The notes under the pieces: model-generated
Seen by the model: the letters and a program-made list of their open reading frames with translations, nothing else
What the model was told of the DNA's origin: nothing
The model's database searches: none
Source: a virus
IMG/VR virus record: IMGVR_UViG_3300025322_000153
Span: 1-25,179 of that record
DNA length: 25,179 nt
Direction: 5' to 3' (one strand)
Part shown: piece by piece, positions 7,093 through 14,413 of the stretch
Position numbering within the stretch: position 1 is the stretch's first letter
Layout of the letters: the number at the start of each line of letters is the position of its first letter
Program-made: the position numbers and the translations under genes

Positions 7093-7611
7093 TTAAGCGG
7101 ACTTCTTGCCGAGAATTCTGATCTGGCCCGCCGCCTGCGCCTTTTCAAAGGCGGTGTACGACGCCAAATCGATGAACTCGCCGCGCACCTTGGAGTCCTT
7201 GTCCCACTTGGCCTTGCAGCGATCCTCCACCGAGAGATGGCTGTCACTTTCCGCGCCTCGATCCTCGATGGAGCTCGATGGCTTTACCCGCGCAGGGACC
7301 TTGCCGTCCTCCAGCAGATTACCGAGCGTCGTCACGCGCGCGGCCTTCTCGGCCTTCAGAACCTGCGCCGCGGCGGCGTCCGGCGAGGTTGTGCCGTCGA
7401 ACGCCAGCCGGTCGATCAATTCCTCGTGACCGGCCATACGATGATCCAGCACGCCTCGTATGCGCGCGCGCTCGGCCTCGGCGCCCTTCGCGATGCCTTC
7501 GGTCCTACCTTTCTCGATACCCTCGGCGTTCGCGCCGTTGCGGCCTTCGGCCAGCAAGGCCTCGGCGATGGCGGGATATTCCGCCTTAAACGATGCAACT
7601 GTCATGGTCAT
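7093..7611 (-). CDS. Probable prohead scaffolding protein
   Basis: This 172-residue protein is highly charged, Ala/Glu-rich and predicted helical. The N-terminal half has coiled-coil character (AEALLAEGRNGANAEGIEKG, EGIAKGAEAERARIRGVLD). The segment PDAAAAQVLKAEKAARVTTL resembles the C-terminal part of many protease-scaffold fusions. A basic C terminus (GQIRILGKKSA) could contact the capsid protein. It lies between the prohead protease and the cement/capsid genes, where lambda encodes Nu3. Here scaffold is a separate gene with its own GGAG site upstream of 7611 rather than an internal start within the protease gene. The assignment rests on composition and position. Confidence 0.7.
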   Translation of the reverse strand: MTMTVASFKAEYPAIAEALLAEGRNGANAEGIEKGRTEGIAKGAEAERARIRGVLDHRMAGHEELIDRLAFDGTTSPDAAAAQVLKAEKAARVTTLGNLLEDGKVPARVKPSSSIEDRGAESDSHLSVEDRCKAKWDKDSKVRGEFIDLASYTAFEKAQAAGQIRILGKKSA

Positions 7612-7634
7612 GTTCGTTTCTCCATCATGTTGGG

Positions 7635-8543
7635 TTAGGCGCGCACCGGCGCCGATTGGAGTGCGGCATTCAGCGCGGCCAGACGCGCCTTGCGGCCCTG
7701 CTGGCCGATCGTGCCCGCGTTGAGATCGGCGATCAGGCGGTCCATCGTGGCGACACCGTCCACGAGGCCCGCGCTGACCGCCTGCTGGCCGGTGAAAATG
7801 CGTCCATCGGCCATGTTCTTGAGTACCGTTTCCGCGTCCACGCCGCGTTGTTTGGCAATATCGGCCACGAAAACGGAATAGAGATAATCAACCATTTCCT
7901 GAATGTACCCCTTACCGTCCTCGGACAGGGGTTTGTGGCTGGACGCGATGCGCTTGAATTTGCCGGCAAATATCTCGGTGGTTTTCACGCCGAGCATTTC
8001 CTCGCGCCGCGAATAATCCGTATGGCTCGCGACCACGCCGATCGAGCCGACCTGCACCGTGTCGGCGCCGATATAGATCGCATCCGCCGCCGAGCCGATC
8101 CAGTAGGCCGCGCTCGCCATCATGCCGTCCACGTAGGTCACGATGGGTTTTTTGCCGCGTGCGCCGTGAATCGCCTGTGCCAGCACCTGCGTCCCATCCA
8201 CCGTACCGCCGGGCGAATCCACTTGCAGCAGCAGCGAATGCACATCTGGGTCCGCGAGCGCCGCGCGGATATCGCGCCCGATCAACTCGGTCGATGCCCC
8301 GCCGCTGATTTGCGAGAACAAGTTCATGCGCTTGCTGATGATGCCGTCGATCGGGATTACCGCCACCCCATCGACCGTGTCATAGCCCTGCTCGTTGTTG
8401 ACGAGCGGCTTGCCGAGCTTGGCCTCGATACCCTTGATGTCGATCTTCTCGCCGCGCAGATGCGTGGCGTAGATCGCCTGAATCTCCCGCAACTTGTCCG
8501 GGACGATGGCCCAAGGGGCATTCAGCACGTCGATCACACGCAT
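7635..8543 (-). CDS. Prohead protease, S49 (SppA-like) family
   Basis: This 302-residue serine protease belongs to the ClpP/crotonase fold. Visible features are the beta strand GVAVIPIDGII (59-69), the S49 oxyanion motif LLLQVDSPGGTVDG (104-117), and the nucleophile region VDGMMASAAYWIGSAAD, with the serine at about residue 144. A strand GADTVQVGSIGVVASHTDYS follows, then the lysine base within AGKFKRIASSHKPLS (Lys195 or Lys197). Length and order match lambda gpC-type proteases, which clear the scaffold and trim the portal region during prohead maturation. The start at 8543 follows AAGGAG nine bases upstream. It sits directly before the scaffold gene. The residue numbering of the Ser/Lys dyad is by motif, not by structure. 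Confidence 0.9.
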   Translation of the reverse strand: MRVIDVLNAPWAIVPDKLREIQAIYATHLRGEKIDIKGIEAKLGKPLVNNEQGYDTVDGVAVIPIDGIISKRMNLFSQISGGASTELIGRDIRAALADPDVHSLLLQVDSPGGTVDGTQVLAQAIHGARGKKPIVTYVDGMMASAAYWIGSAADAIYIGADTVQVGSIGVVASHTDYSRREEMLGVKTTEIFAGKFKRIASSHKPLSEDGKGYIQEMVDYLYSVFVADIAKQRGVDAETVLKNMADGRIFTGQQAVSAGLVDGVATMDRLIADLNAGTIGQQGRKARLAALNAALQSAPVRA

Positions 8544-8566
8544 CGTTTGGCTCCTTGGAATGGCGG

Positions 8567-8776
8567 TTATGCCGCACGCAACAGGAATTCTTCCTCGCGC
8601 CGCCGGATTGCGCGGCTGCGATGAGTGATTACGGCGACGCCGGACGCGGCCGCGGGCGGCGCGCTCTTCAGGAGCTGCGTGATCTCGGTTGCCATGCCGC
8701 GCTGGATATCGGTGCGCAGCCTGAGCACGTCAAGCTGCGCGCGGCGGAAAGCTCTCTCGCGTTCGGAGGGCGTCAT
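8567..8776 (-). CDS. Small basic hypothetical protein
   Basis: This 69-residue protein is encoded between the repeat protein and the prohead protease. Its ATG (8776-8774) overlaps the upstream TGA in an ATGA junction, so translation is coupled, and its stop is 23 bases before the protease start. It is arginine-rich and helical (SERERAFRRAQLDVLRLRTD, then HRSRAIRRREEEFLLRAA), with a small Ala/Pro linker. No catalytic or metal motif is visible. The coupling argues it is real. A role in head assembly is possible from its place but unproven. Confidence 0.55.
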   Translation of the reverse strand: MTPSERERAFRRAQLDVLRLRTDIQRGMATEITQLLKSAPPAAASGVAVITHRSRAIRRREEEFLLRAA

Positions 8777-9645
8777 GCGGCCTCGAGCAGCAGCAGCAAC
8801 TCGGCCTGCCGGCGCCGGCGAATTTTCCCGGCGTCCATATAGAGAATTTCCGCCGCGCCGCCCGCACGCGCGCCGCCGGTGGCGGTGTAGTCGTAAATAT
8901 CAACCTCCGGCCCCGCAATAAAACCGCTCTGCGCGCGCCCTCCCGCGTGCAGCCCGCCGCGTGCCGCGTATCCGCGTGTGCGCGGGAGCGGTTCGGCGCT
9001 GAGACGCCGCCAGGTCCGGCCATCGCCGGATGGCAACGATACTGCGGCCGATTCGTAAATCGTCTGGGCTGCGCCGGAGATCGCGGCGCCGCCGCTGGCG
9101 ATATAGACAAATTCCTGCGCAGCACCGCCTGAGATAAATTGCGTCAGCGCCGCGCCGGCGGTTTGCGCGCCGCCGGCGCCTGCGTAAATTTTGATTTTCG
9201 CGAAGTCCGCGGCGCCGCCGACGACGGCGCCGCCGATTGCGATAATTGCCGTGGTTTTCGCCAGACCTGCCGCGCCGCCAGATACCGCACCGCCGGCGGC
9301 GACAAAATTCTTTGTCTTGGCGACCGGCGCCAGGCCGCTGCTTTGCGTGCCGCCCGAAACCGCCGGCACTTTGACCTTCGCCACCGCGGCCGCGCCGCTC
9401 GATGTCGCCCCGCCGGACGCGACATAGGTATACACCGCGCCGCCGCTCTGCGCGGCGTTGAATGCGGGCTCGAACAGGCCCCAGTAGGCCGCCGACCACT
9501 CCGCCTGTAGTGCCGAGAATGTTTGCGCCAGGGAAACCGGGAAACTATCGTTGAGCGTCCAGCCCTGCTCCGCCGGAGCGGCCTGCGGTTCCTGCGCCAG
9601 GGAAACCGGAAAACTGTCGAAGAGCTGCCAGTTACGTTCAGTCAC
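8773..9645 (-). CDS. Glycine-rich 20-residue-repeat structural protein
   Basis: A 290-residue protein that begins at GTG (9645) with AGGAG nine bases upstream. Residues 9-18 and 32-41 carry a duplicated DSFPVSLAQ segment (69 bp apart in DNA). Residues 71-170 contain about five tandem 20-residue units of the form x-x-x-x-V-A-x-GGA-x-x-SGAA-x-x-A-K, each with GGA and GAA at fixed positions. Partial further units lie around 178-198 and 247-265. A basic, helical C terminus (KIRRRRQAELLLLLEAA) follows. Such regular Gly/Ala repeats suggest a beta-solenoid or fibre-like surface protein. It lies between Cys-rich proteins and the protease, a capsid-side context. I do not recognise a named family. Confidence 0.7.
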   Translation of the reverse strand: MTERNWQLFDSFPVSLAQEPQAAPAEQGWTLNDSFPVSLAQTFSALQAEWSAAYWGLFEPAFNAAQSGGAVYTYVASGGATSSGAAAVAKVKVPAVSGGTQSSGLAPVAKTKNFVAAGGAVSGGAAGLAKTTAIIAIGGAVVGGAADFAKIKIYAGAGGAQTAGAALTQFISGGAAQEFVYIASGGAAISGAAQTIYESAAVSLPSGDGRTWRRLSAEPLPRTRGYAARGGLHAGGRAQSGFIAGPEVDIYDYTATGGARAGGAAEILYMDAGKIRRRRQAELLLLLEAA

Positions 9646-9649
9646 CGGC

Positions 9650-10117
9650 CTAACTCCTGGCGGATTCGTTCAGCTCCGCGATGCGCCGATGTTTCGCGGC
9701 GATTTCGCTCATCATATCGTTTACGGTCACGGACAATTTTTCATGCTGTTGCCTGGCGTCCTGAGAGGCCCACTGGCGCAGGGCAGGCGCATCTCGCGTC
9801 GCTGGGAGCGCACGGGTGTTCTGCTCCTCGATCTCGTCGCGGGCCCGCACGGCCTTGTCCTTCTCCTGGAGCAGCGCGGCGAGATCGTCCTTGATGGCGA
9901 TGATCTTCTTGTGGATCGGCGCGTGCCGCTTCTGCTGATCCCGTGCCTTGGCGAGCAGCTTGTCGCATTCGCCGTCGCGGCAGGCATCGCAGAGATCGGC
10001 TCCGAACGAGGTTCCGGTGGGCCGCCCTTCGATCACCTCCCCGACAACGACATAACCGACGATGGTCTCGCGGGCGCCGGGTTTACCGCAGCAGTCGCAA
10101 ATTCGCTGTTCAGCCAC
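9650..10117 (-). CDS. Cys-rich N-terminal domain protein with coiled-coil tail
   Basis: This 155-residue protein begins at GTG (10117), overlapping the upstream stop by eight bases, with AAGGAG upstream. Residues 7-10 (CDCC) and 43-51 (CDACRDGEC) supply cysteines at 7, 9, 10, 43, 46 and 51, a plausible zinc-binding set. Residues 1-58 align without gaps to the neighbouring 72-residue protein. The remaining 95 residues are a charged helix typical of a coiled coil (IAIKDDLAALLQEKDKAVRA, ISEIAAKHRRIAELNES pattern). No catalytic motif is seen. It may link a metal-binding head to an oligomeric coiled coil in the virion or its assembly. Function unknown. Confidence 0.7.
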   Translation of the reverse strand: MAEQRICDCCGKPGARETIVGYVVVGEVIEGRPTGTSFGADLCDACRDGECDKLLAKARDQQKRHAPIHKKIIAIKDDLAALLQEKDKAVRARDEIEEQNTRALPATRDAPALRQWASQDARQQHEKLSVTVNDMMSEIAAKHRRIAELNESARS

Positions 10118-10328
10118 TGGCCTTCTCCTTGATCTTGGCGTGGTGCGACACCTTCGCGGCAGTCAACATCTTGTCGCACTCGCCATCGCGGCAGGTATCG
10201 CACAAATCCTGCTCGGCTGTGGTCTCAGTGAAGCGATCCGGTTCGATGTCGCCGAATACCAGGATTTGCACCTGGGTCAGTTTCGCCCCGGGTTTACTGC
10301 AGCAATCACAGATTTTTTTGCGCGCCAT
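10110..10328 (-). CDS. Small Cys-rich protein, paralogue of the following gene product
   Basis: A 72-residue protein with cysteines at 7, 9, 10, 43, 46 and 51 in the same spacing as its neighbour (CDCC and CDTCRDGEC), consistent with a zinc-binding fold. It starts at 10328 behind GAGG and its stop overlaps the next GTG. It lacks the coiled-coil tail of the paralogue and ends in a short basic stretch (HHAKIKEKASG). The pair looks like a tandem duplication in which one copy gained or lost the C-terminal helix. Function unknown; the capsid-region position suggests a structural or assembly role. Confidence 0.65.
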   Translation of the reverse strand: MARKKICDCCSKPGAKLTQVQILVFGDIEPDRFTETTAEQDLCDTCRDGECDKMLTAAKVSHHAKIKEKASG

Positions 10329-10335
10329 GTTCGCC

Positions 10336-10716
10336 TCAGAAAAAGTTGATCGCGCCCTGAACGCTGCCGGTCACCCCTGAGTTCATGCGCAGCCGCACCC
10401 GTTCGTTGCCTTGAAATGCAAGCGCCCCGCGCGAGGTCCAGTAGGCGAAGCCGTTGGCGGGAACGGGAATGATGTAGGCGAAAACGTTGGCGTCGTTCGC
10501 TGCGTTGCGCCACTCGACGACGATCGCCACCGCAACGGTCGATGACACGTAGACATCGAAATCGTGGCCGGCGCCGTCGCCGACGGCCCCTGTATCCGCG
10601 ACGATCTGGTTTGCGGTCGGATTGGTCTGGATGCCGTTCGTGAACCATTGCGCCGACGCCAGGGGGGCGGTGAGTATCGCGGCGACAAACAAGAATACTG
10701 CTGTGAGTTTTTTCAT
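10336..10716 (-). CDS. Secreted or lumen-exposed hypothetical protein with signal peptide
   Basis: This 126-residue protein has a clear signal-peptide-like start: MKKLTAVFLFVAAILTAPLASAQ, with two lysines, a hydrophobic core and an ASA|Q cleavage site. The mature part is about 103 residues, beta-rich (DFDVYVSSTVAVAIVVEWRN, VFAYIIPVPANGFAYWTSRG, ending VRLRMNSGVTGSVQGAINF). It resembles a small beta-sandwich. The ATG has GAGAGG seven bases upstream. Exported proteins of this kind encoded inside structural operons have been linked to superinfection exclusion or virion surface factors, but nothing here proves that. The family is not recognised. Confidence 0.68.
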   Translation of the reverse strand: MKKLTAVFLFVAAILTAPLASAQWFTNGIQTNPTANQIVADTGAVGDGAGHDFDVYVSSTVAVAIVVEWRNAANDANVFAYIIPVPANGFAYWTSRGALAFQGNERVRLRMNSGVTGSVQGAINFF

Positions 10717-10734
10717 TTCATGGCCTCTCTGTGG

Positions 10735-11421
10735 TTACTCTTCAAACTCGGAAATTTCCCAGTCCATCTGGGCCTTTCTGGTGTCCGCCGCCGTGCCGGC
10801 GTCCGGCTGGTAGAACACCAGTCCCTCACCCGCCGCGAATGCCAATTCGTCGGCGTGCGCGGAATGAGAGTTCGCCGCCAGCTCGTCGCGATAAGGTATG
10901 GCAAAAGTCCATCCTGCTGTTCCGGCGGTGACCGGCGGCAGCGTCGAGCGCGCGATCTGCTCCAGCGTCACGCTCATGCCGGTCGAGGCCGTACGCACGC
11001 TACAAGCAGCCGCCGGATAAGTGCTGCGTGATTTGCATGGGCTGATCGCGGCCCCCGAGGGCGTCCCGGTGTAGGTGAACCGCTGCGTCACAAGTCGCGG
11101 AGCCGTGGGCGCGGATAAATTCGTCGTGATGGTTGTTTGGACTTTCGCGCGGTGAATACCGCATTTCAACGATGCTCCGATCGGCATGAACAGCCACAGA
11201 AACCCGGTCGTTGTCCCGTTCTGAGCCGACGCCTGCACCGACAATGTGCCGGAGTGAAATTGATAGTTTCCTGAGAACGTGTACGGAATGGTTTCCTCGT
11301 TCCACATGTAATGCGTATGGACGGTATCCGAGCCGACTACGCGCGTGTGCGTGCGGACCCTCTTGCCGAGGTTGCCTGCGTCGTCCGGCGTGCGAATGTT
11401 GCTTGCGGTTGGCAGGGCCAC
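10735..11421 (-). CDS. Structural hypothetical protein, beta-rich
   Basis: This 228-residue protein starts at GTG (11421-11419), sharing one base with the upstream TAG. It is rich in Ser/Thr/Gly and aromatic residues (EETIPYTFSGNYQFHSGTLS, QNGTTTGFLWLFMPIGASLK), the composition of virion surface or adhesin-like domains. A central cysteine pair (ISPCKSRSTYPAAACSVRTA) could form a disulfide. The C terminus includes AFAAGEGLVFYQPDAGTAAD, a strand pattern seen in phage and baseplate proteins. No enzyme motif. Its operon place between portal and Cys-rich genes suggests a virion-associated role; specific function unknown. Confidence 0.62.
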   Translation of the reverse strand: MALPTASNIRTPDDAGNLGKRVRTHTRVVGSDTVHTHYMWNEETIPYTFSGNYQFHSGTLSVQASAQNGTTTGFLWLFMPIGASLKCGIHRAKVQTTITTNLSAPTAPRLVTQRFTYTGTPSGAAISPCKSRSTYPAAACSVRTASTGMSVTLEQIARSTLPPVTAGTAGWTFAIPYRDELAANSHSAHADELAFAAGEGLVFYQPDAGTAADTRKAQMDWEISEFEE

Positions 11422-11654
11422 TAGATCACCTCATATCCGAGTTTGCGCGCGAGCCCGGCATCCGGCCGCCGCGGCTTGGGGATATCCGCGAATGCCGCTT
11501 GCGTAAGCGAGGCGACGGCCGCGGCCGGGATGACGAGCGTAGTCAATCCTCGCTCATCGACCAGATGCACCTCGGCGGTATCGCCGTCGATCGAGTTGGC
11601 GATGCCGAGCTTGCCCTTGTATTTCACCCACATGCCTTTCCGGATTCCTGTCAT
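11421..11654 (-). CDS. Small hypothetical protein with KOW-like strand
   Basis: A 77-residue protein starting at 11654 behind GAAGG/GTGAG. The first 35 residues, including GMWVKYKGKLGIANSIDGD and AEVHLVDERGL, form a small beta-barrel-like pattern resembling KOW/SH3 motifs. The C-terminal half is a helical, Pro/Arg-containing tail (IPKPRRPDAGLARKLG). Small proteins of this shape are common near portal genes of siphoviruses. A head-assembly or nucleic-acid-binding role is possible, but the sequence does not decide. Confidence 0.6.
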   Translation of the reverse strand: MTGIRKGMWVKYKGKLGIANSIDGDTAEVHLVDERGLTTLVIPAAAVASLTQAAFADIPKPRRPDAGLARKLGYEVI

Positions 11655-11663
11655 GGCTCACCT

Positions 11664-12068
11664 TCAGTCGAGCGTGATTTTCGGAGTGACTTTGATTTGA
11701 TCGCCATTATTCACGATCTGATACGGCCCGTCCGAGAAACGCTCCGCCCAGGCGATACGCCCGCTGGTGGCGCGCGTCAGATAGTAGCCGTAATTATTCT
11801 GGCTCTGCGCGCCGGCCGTAGAGGTGAAAATCTGCTGCGCGTAACTTGCCTCGGTCGGGGCGCCTTCGACGATCGTCCAGCTCGCGCCGGTGAGCGTGAG
11901 CGCGGCATATCCGGTCCAGGTCGCCTCGGTGTAGGTCGCCGCGACATCGGTCTCGGATGGAGTGATGTTGTTCTGGCAGAGCCGCAGGACGACGTTCTCC
12001 GGCGCGCTCTTGTTGAGTGCGTAGGCGAGAAAATCGCCTTCGCCGTTATTCGGGACGAGCAAGGTCAT
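11664..12068 (-). CDS. Portal-coupled structural hypothetical protein
   Basis: This 134-residue, beta-rich protein's ATG (12068) overlaps the portal stop in an ATGA junction, so it is made from portal message with matched stoichiometry. The segment LLVPNNGEGDFLAYALNKSA opens with strands. The middle (AATYTEATWTGYAALTLTGA) and the end (YGYYLTRATSGRIAWAERFS, then DGPYQIVNNGDQIKVTP) are typical of small beta-sandwich virion proteins. A DGPY-x-I-x-x-GD pattern near the C terminus is the most distinctive motif. No known catalytic residues. Tight coupling to portal suggests a head or neck component. Confidence 0.62.
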   Translation of the reverse strand: MTLLVPNNGEGDFLAYALNKSAPENVVLRLCQNNITPSETDVAATYTEATWTGYAALTLTGASWTIVEGAPTEASYAQQIFTSTAGAQSQNNYGYYLTRATSGRIAWAERFSDGPYQIVNNGDQIKVTPKITLD

Positions 12069-13888
12069 GCGTCACCTTCCTGTTCGACGATCTGAGAAAT
12101 GCTGCCGTCCAGATTGTATTTAACGTCCTTCACGCCGCGCCGGCCGGGAAGCGTGACGTTGACCACCGGCGCCTCGACCGTAATCGCGGGCGGCGCGACA
12201 TTGACCACCGGCGCCGGCGATTCGCGGTTGGCGGCGCCGATGGCGGCCGCCACAGCGGCACGCAGCAGTGTACGATCGGCCTCTTGCTGCTTGTCTTTTT
12301 CTTCTTCCGCATCCTCGTCCGGTTTCGGCGGGTTCGGGTTCTCCGGTTTTGTCGTCTCCGGCGCGGCGCGTTCGACGCCATCCTCGCGGCGGCGTTTCAT
12401 TTCCTTGACGCGCTGGCGGTGCACGTCGTCGAAATCGCCGCCATCGTATTCGGAGATCTCCTTGGTCAGGCTCGACAGGCCGGTTTCGACGCGCACCTGG
12501 GCGGCGTTCGCCTCTTGCAGCGGCTGGATATGGCCCATGGGGCGCCCGATCCATTCGGTACACAGATACGCATTCCGCACCACCGGATCGGTAAAAAATC
12601 CCGGCGCGGACAGCATCCCGCGCGCAATCATCTCGGTGATGAATGCCTCGTAGGTCGGCTGACAAAAAGACCGCACCAGCCAGGCGCGGCGCGTCTTGAA
12701 AAACCGCCAGGCCTCGAGCATCGCCATGCGCGATGCGGAATACGAAGCCATAAAACTTTTAATCAACACTTCGCGCGGCAATTCCAGCGCGACTCCGACT
12801 TGATCCAGAATCGCCTTGACGAACGGATCGAAGGCGGTATTCGGCCGGCCGGGATTTGCGGTCTCGATAGCCTCGCCCTGGCCCAGTCCGATAATCGCGC
12901 CGTTGCCGAGCCGGTAATCCTCGTCCGAGGTTTTGCCGCCGGTCTCGCCGGTCGGCATCATCGGACCCAGGCTGCCGTCGCCATCCTCGGATTTGATGAA
13001 AACCGTGAACATGCCGGAGACCACCGCCGCCATCAATTCAGCTTCGGTGTAATCCTCGAGTTGTTTCAGCGACTCGACCACCGGCGCGAGATACGGCACG
13101 CCGCGCGTTTGTCCGACGCGCCGGCGGTCGAAATGATGCAGTACGTTGCGCCGTCCGGTTTTTTCGCCGAAGGCCGGGATCACATCCCACTCACGGGCGC
13201 GGCGGCTCAGTCCGCCTGGGTGCGACTTGAGGATATGATAATTTTTCGGGGCCCCGTGCTCATCGATCTCGATGCCACCGGCAAGCGCATCGGTATCCGA
13301 CCGCCCGCCCGGGTTCGTAACCCGGTCGGCCTCGATCATCAGGATACGCAAATCGAACGGCGAGCCGCGGCGCGGAATCGTCGGCAGCAGCGAAAACATA
13401 TCGCCGTTTTCGAGCGTCGAGCGGAACGCCAGCGACTGCATCTCGGCATGCACCTGCGTGCGCGTCACATCGCACTCGGTGGTATCGGCCCACAACGACC
13501 ACAGCATCTCGGCGCGGTCCTGCCAGGCGTCCGCCGTCGCATCGTCGAGTTTCAGCGTCCGGCGGTCGATGACGCTCGTCATTTTCAGGCCGGGCCCGAC
13601 GGTGCTCGTCACCACCGTGTTGATCGCGCCGCAGGCGATCGGCGAATTGCGGTTCAGGTCGCGCGAGCGCTCGCGCAGTGTCGCCAGATCCGGCAGTAGA
13701 TCGGCATCCGCGCTGCCGCCGGTGGTTTTCCACTGACCGATCGAACGGCGTTTTTTCGACGCCCCAACATAGCCACCGGCGAGCGACAGCATGGCGCGCG
13801 CCTGGAATCGGCGCGCGGCGCGCACCGGATCGACGATCTCCACCAGCCGGTCGAATAAATTCGACCGGACTTCGACTTTGCGCGCCAT
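12065..13888 (-). CDS. Portal protein, lambda gpB-like
   Basis: I start at the ATG at 13888 (MARKVEVRSNLF) because AAGG lies about eight bases upstream. An ATG at 13930 lies inside the preceding gene. The 607-residue product carries portal hallmarks: ERSRDLNRNSPIACGAINTV (about 72-91), strand-rich wing segments (ILMIEADRVTNPGG), RRVGQTRGVPYLAPVVESLK (256-275) and LEDYTEAELMAAVVSGMFTV. It forms the dodecameric vertex through which DNA enters and to which terminase docks. Lambda gpB is 533 residues. Here the last hundred or so form an extension: a Pro/Glu/Lys-rich linker, an alanine-rich helix and a repeated VNVAPPAITVEAPVVNVTLP strand segment. The following gene overlaps by ATGA. Confidence 0.88.
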   Translation of the reverse strand: MARKVEVRSNLFDRLVEIVDPVRAARRFQARAMLSLAGGYVGASKKRRSIGQWKTTGGSADADLLPDLATLRERSRDLNRNSPIACGAINTVVTSTVGPGLKMTSVIDRRTLKLDDATADAWQDRAEMLWSLWADTTECDVTRTQVHAEMQSLAFRSTLENGDMFSLLPTIPRRGSPFDLRILMIEADRVTNPGGRSDTDALAGGIEIDEHGAPKNYHILKSHPGGLSRRAREWDVIPAFGEKTGRRNVLHHFDRRRVGQTRGVPYLAPVVESLKQLEDYTEAELMAAVVSGMFTVFIKSEDGDGSLGPMMPTGETGGKTSDEDYRLGNGAIIGLGQGEAIETANPGRPNTAFDPFVKAILDQVGVALELPREVLIKSFMASYSASRMAMLEAWRFFKTRRAWLVRSFCQPTYEAFITEMIARGMLSAPGFFTDPVVRNAYLCTEWIGRPMGHIQPLQEANAAQVRVETGLSSLTKEISEYDGGDFDDVHRQRVKEMKRRREDGVERAAPETTKPENPNPPKPDEDAEEEKDKQQEADRTLLRAAVAAAIGAANRESPAPVVNVAPPAITVEAPVVNVTLPGRRGVKDVKYNLDGSISQIVEQEGDA

Positions 13889-13898
13889 TAAGTGCGCC

Positions 13899-14132
13899 TT
13901 ATCCGCGCATGATTGTGACACCGCGCACACTGATCCCGCCGCGCGTCAGCCGCTTGACCTGCCGGTCCCAGTATTCGACTTGCTTTTGCGCCTCCGCCAG
14001 ATCGGCCCGATTAACCGACCGACTGCCGGTGCCGGTGGCGATGCTGTAACTCTGCCCCACGGCGATTTTGTCCAGCGCCGCCATCCAGGTGGCGAGCTTC
14101 GCCTCGGCCTGCGCCAACGTGATACCCGCCAT
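13899..14132 (-). CDS. Small head-tail protein, DUF6148-like (gpW-like position)
   Basis: This 77-residue protein reads MAGITLAQAEAKLATWMAAL, then VGQSYSIATGTGSRSVNRAD, LAEAQKQVEYWDRQVKRLTR. This matches the pattern of the DUF6148 phage family: helix, QSY strand turn, helix with W-x-x-x-V-K-R-L. Members sit directly before lambda-type portal genes in the place of gpW, a head-completion protein. GGAG is eight bases upstream of 14132. The gene ends ten bases before the portal start. The head-tail-joining role is inferred from position and size; the family pattern itself is clear. Confidence 0.72.
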   Translation of the reverse strand: MAGITLAQAEAKLATWMAALDKIAVGQSYSIATGTGSRSVNRADLAEAQKQVEYWDRQVKRLTRGGISVRGVTIMRG

Positions 14133-14146
14133 GTTTCGATCTCCGA

Positions 14147-14413
14147 TCAGTTCGTGGTTAAGCCAGCGGGCGCATCGCGATGCCGCTCCGCGGCCGCGCG
14201 CGCCGCTTCGGGCGTGGCGAAATGGCCGAGCAGCGCGCGCCGCTGCGGCACCAGCTCGCCGAGTGCGTAGCGGATTTTTAATCGGCCCTCGAATATTTTC
14301 TCAGGCAGCGGCGGCGCGAATAGGCCGTAGATAGATTCGCCCTCGAGCCGGACGGCCGCGATGCGATAATTCTCCGCTTCCCACGCGCCGGAGGAAATCG
14401 GCCGCCAGTTCAT
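14147..14413 (-). CDS. Small hypothetical phage protein
   Basis: This 88-residue protein begins immediately after the preceding stop (TGA|ATG at 14416-14411), indicating coupled translation. It reads MNWRPISSGAWEAENYRIAA, with a basic strand RLKIRYALGELVPQRRALLG and a helical AATPEAARAAAERHRDAPAG-type end. The W-R-P-I-x-S start and the HFATPEAARAAAE helix are common in uncharacterised small phage proteins. No active-site motif is visible. It lies between the gpZ-like and DUF6148-like genes, among tail-assembly and head genes. Function unknown. Confidence 0.55.
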   Translation of the reverse strand: MNWRPISSGAWEAENYRIAAVRLEGESIYGLFAPPLPEKIFEGRLKIRYALGELVPQRRALLGHFATPEAARAAAERHRDAPAGLTTN

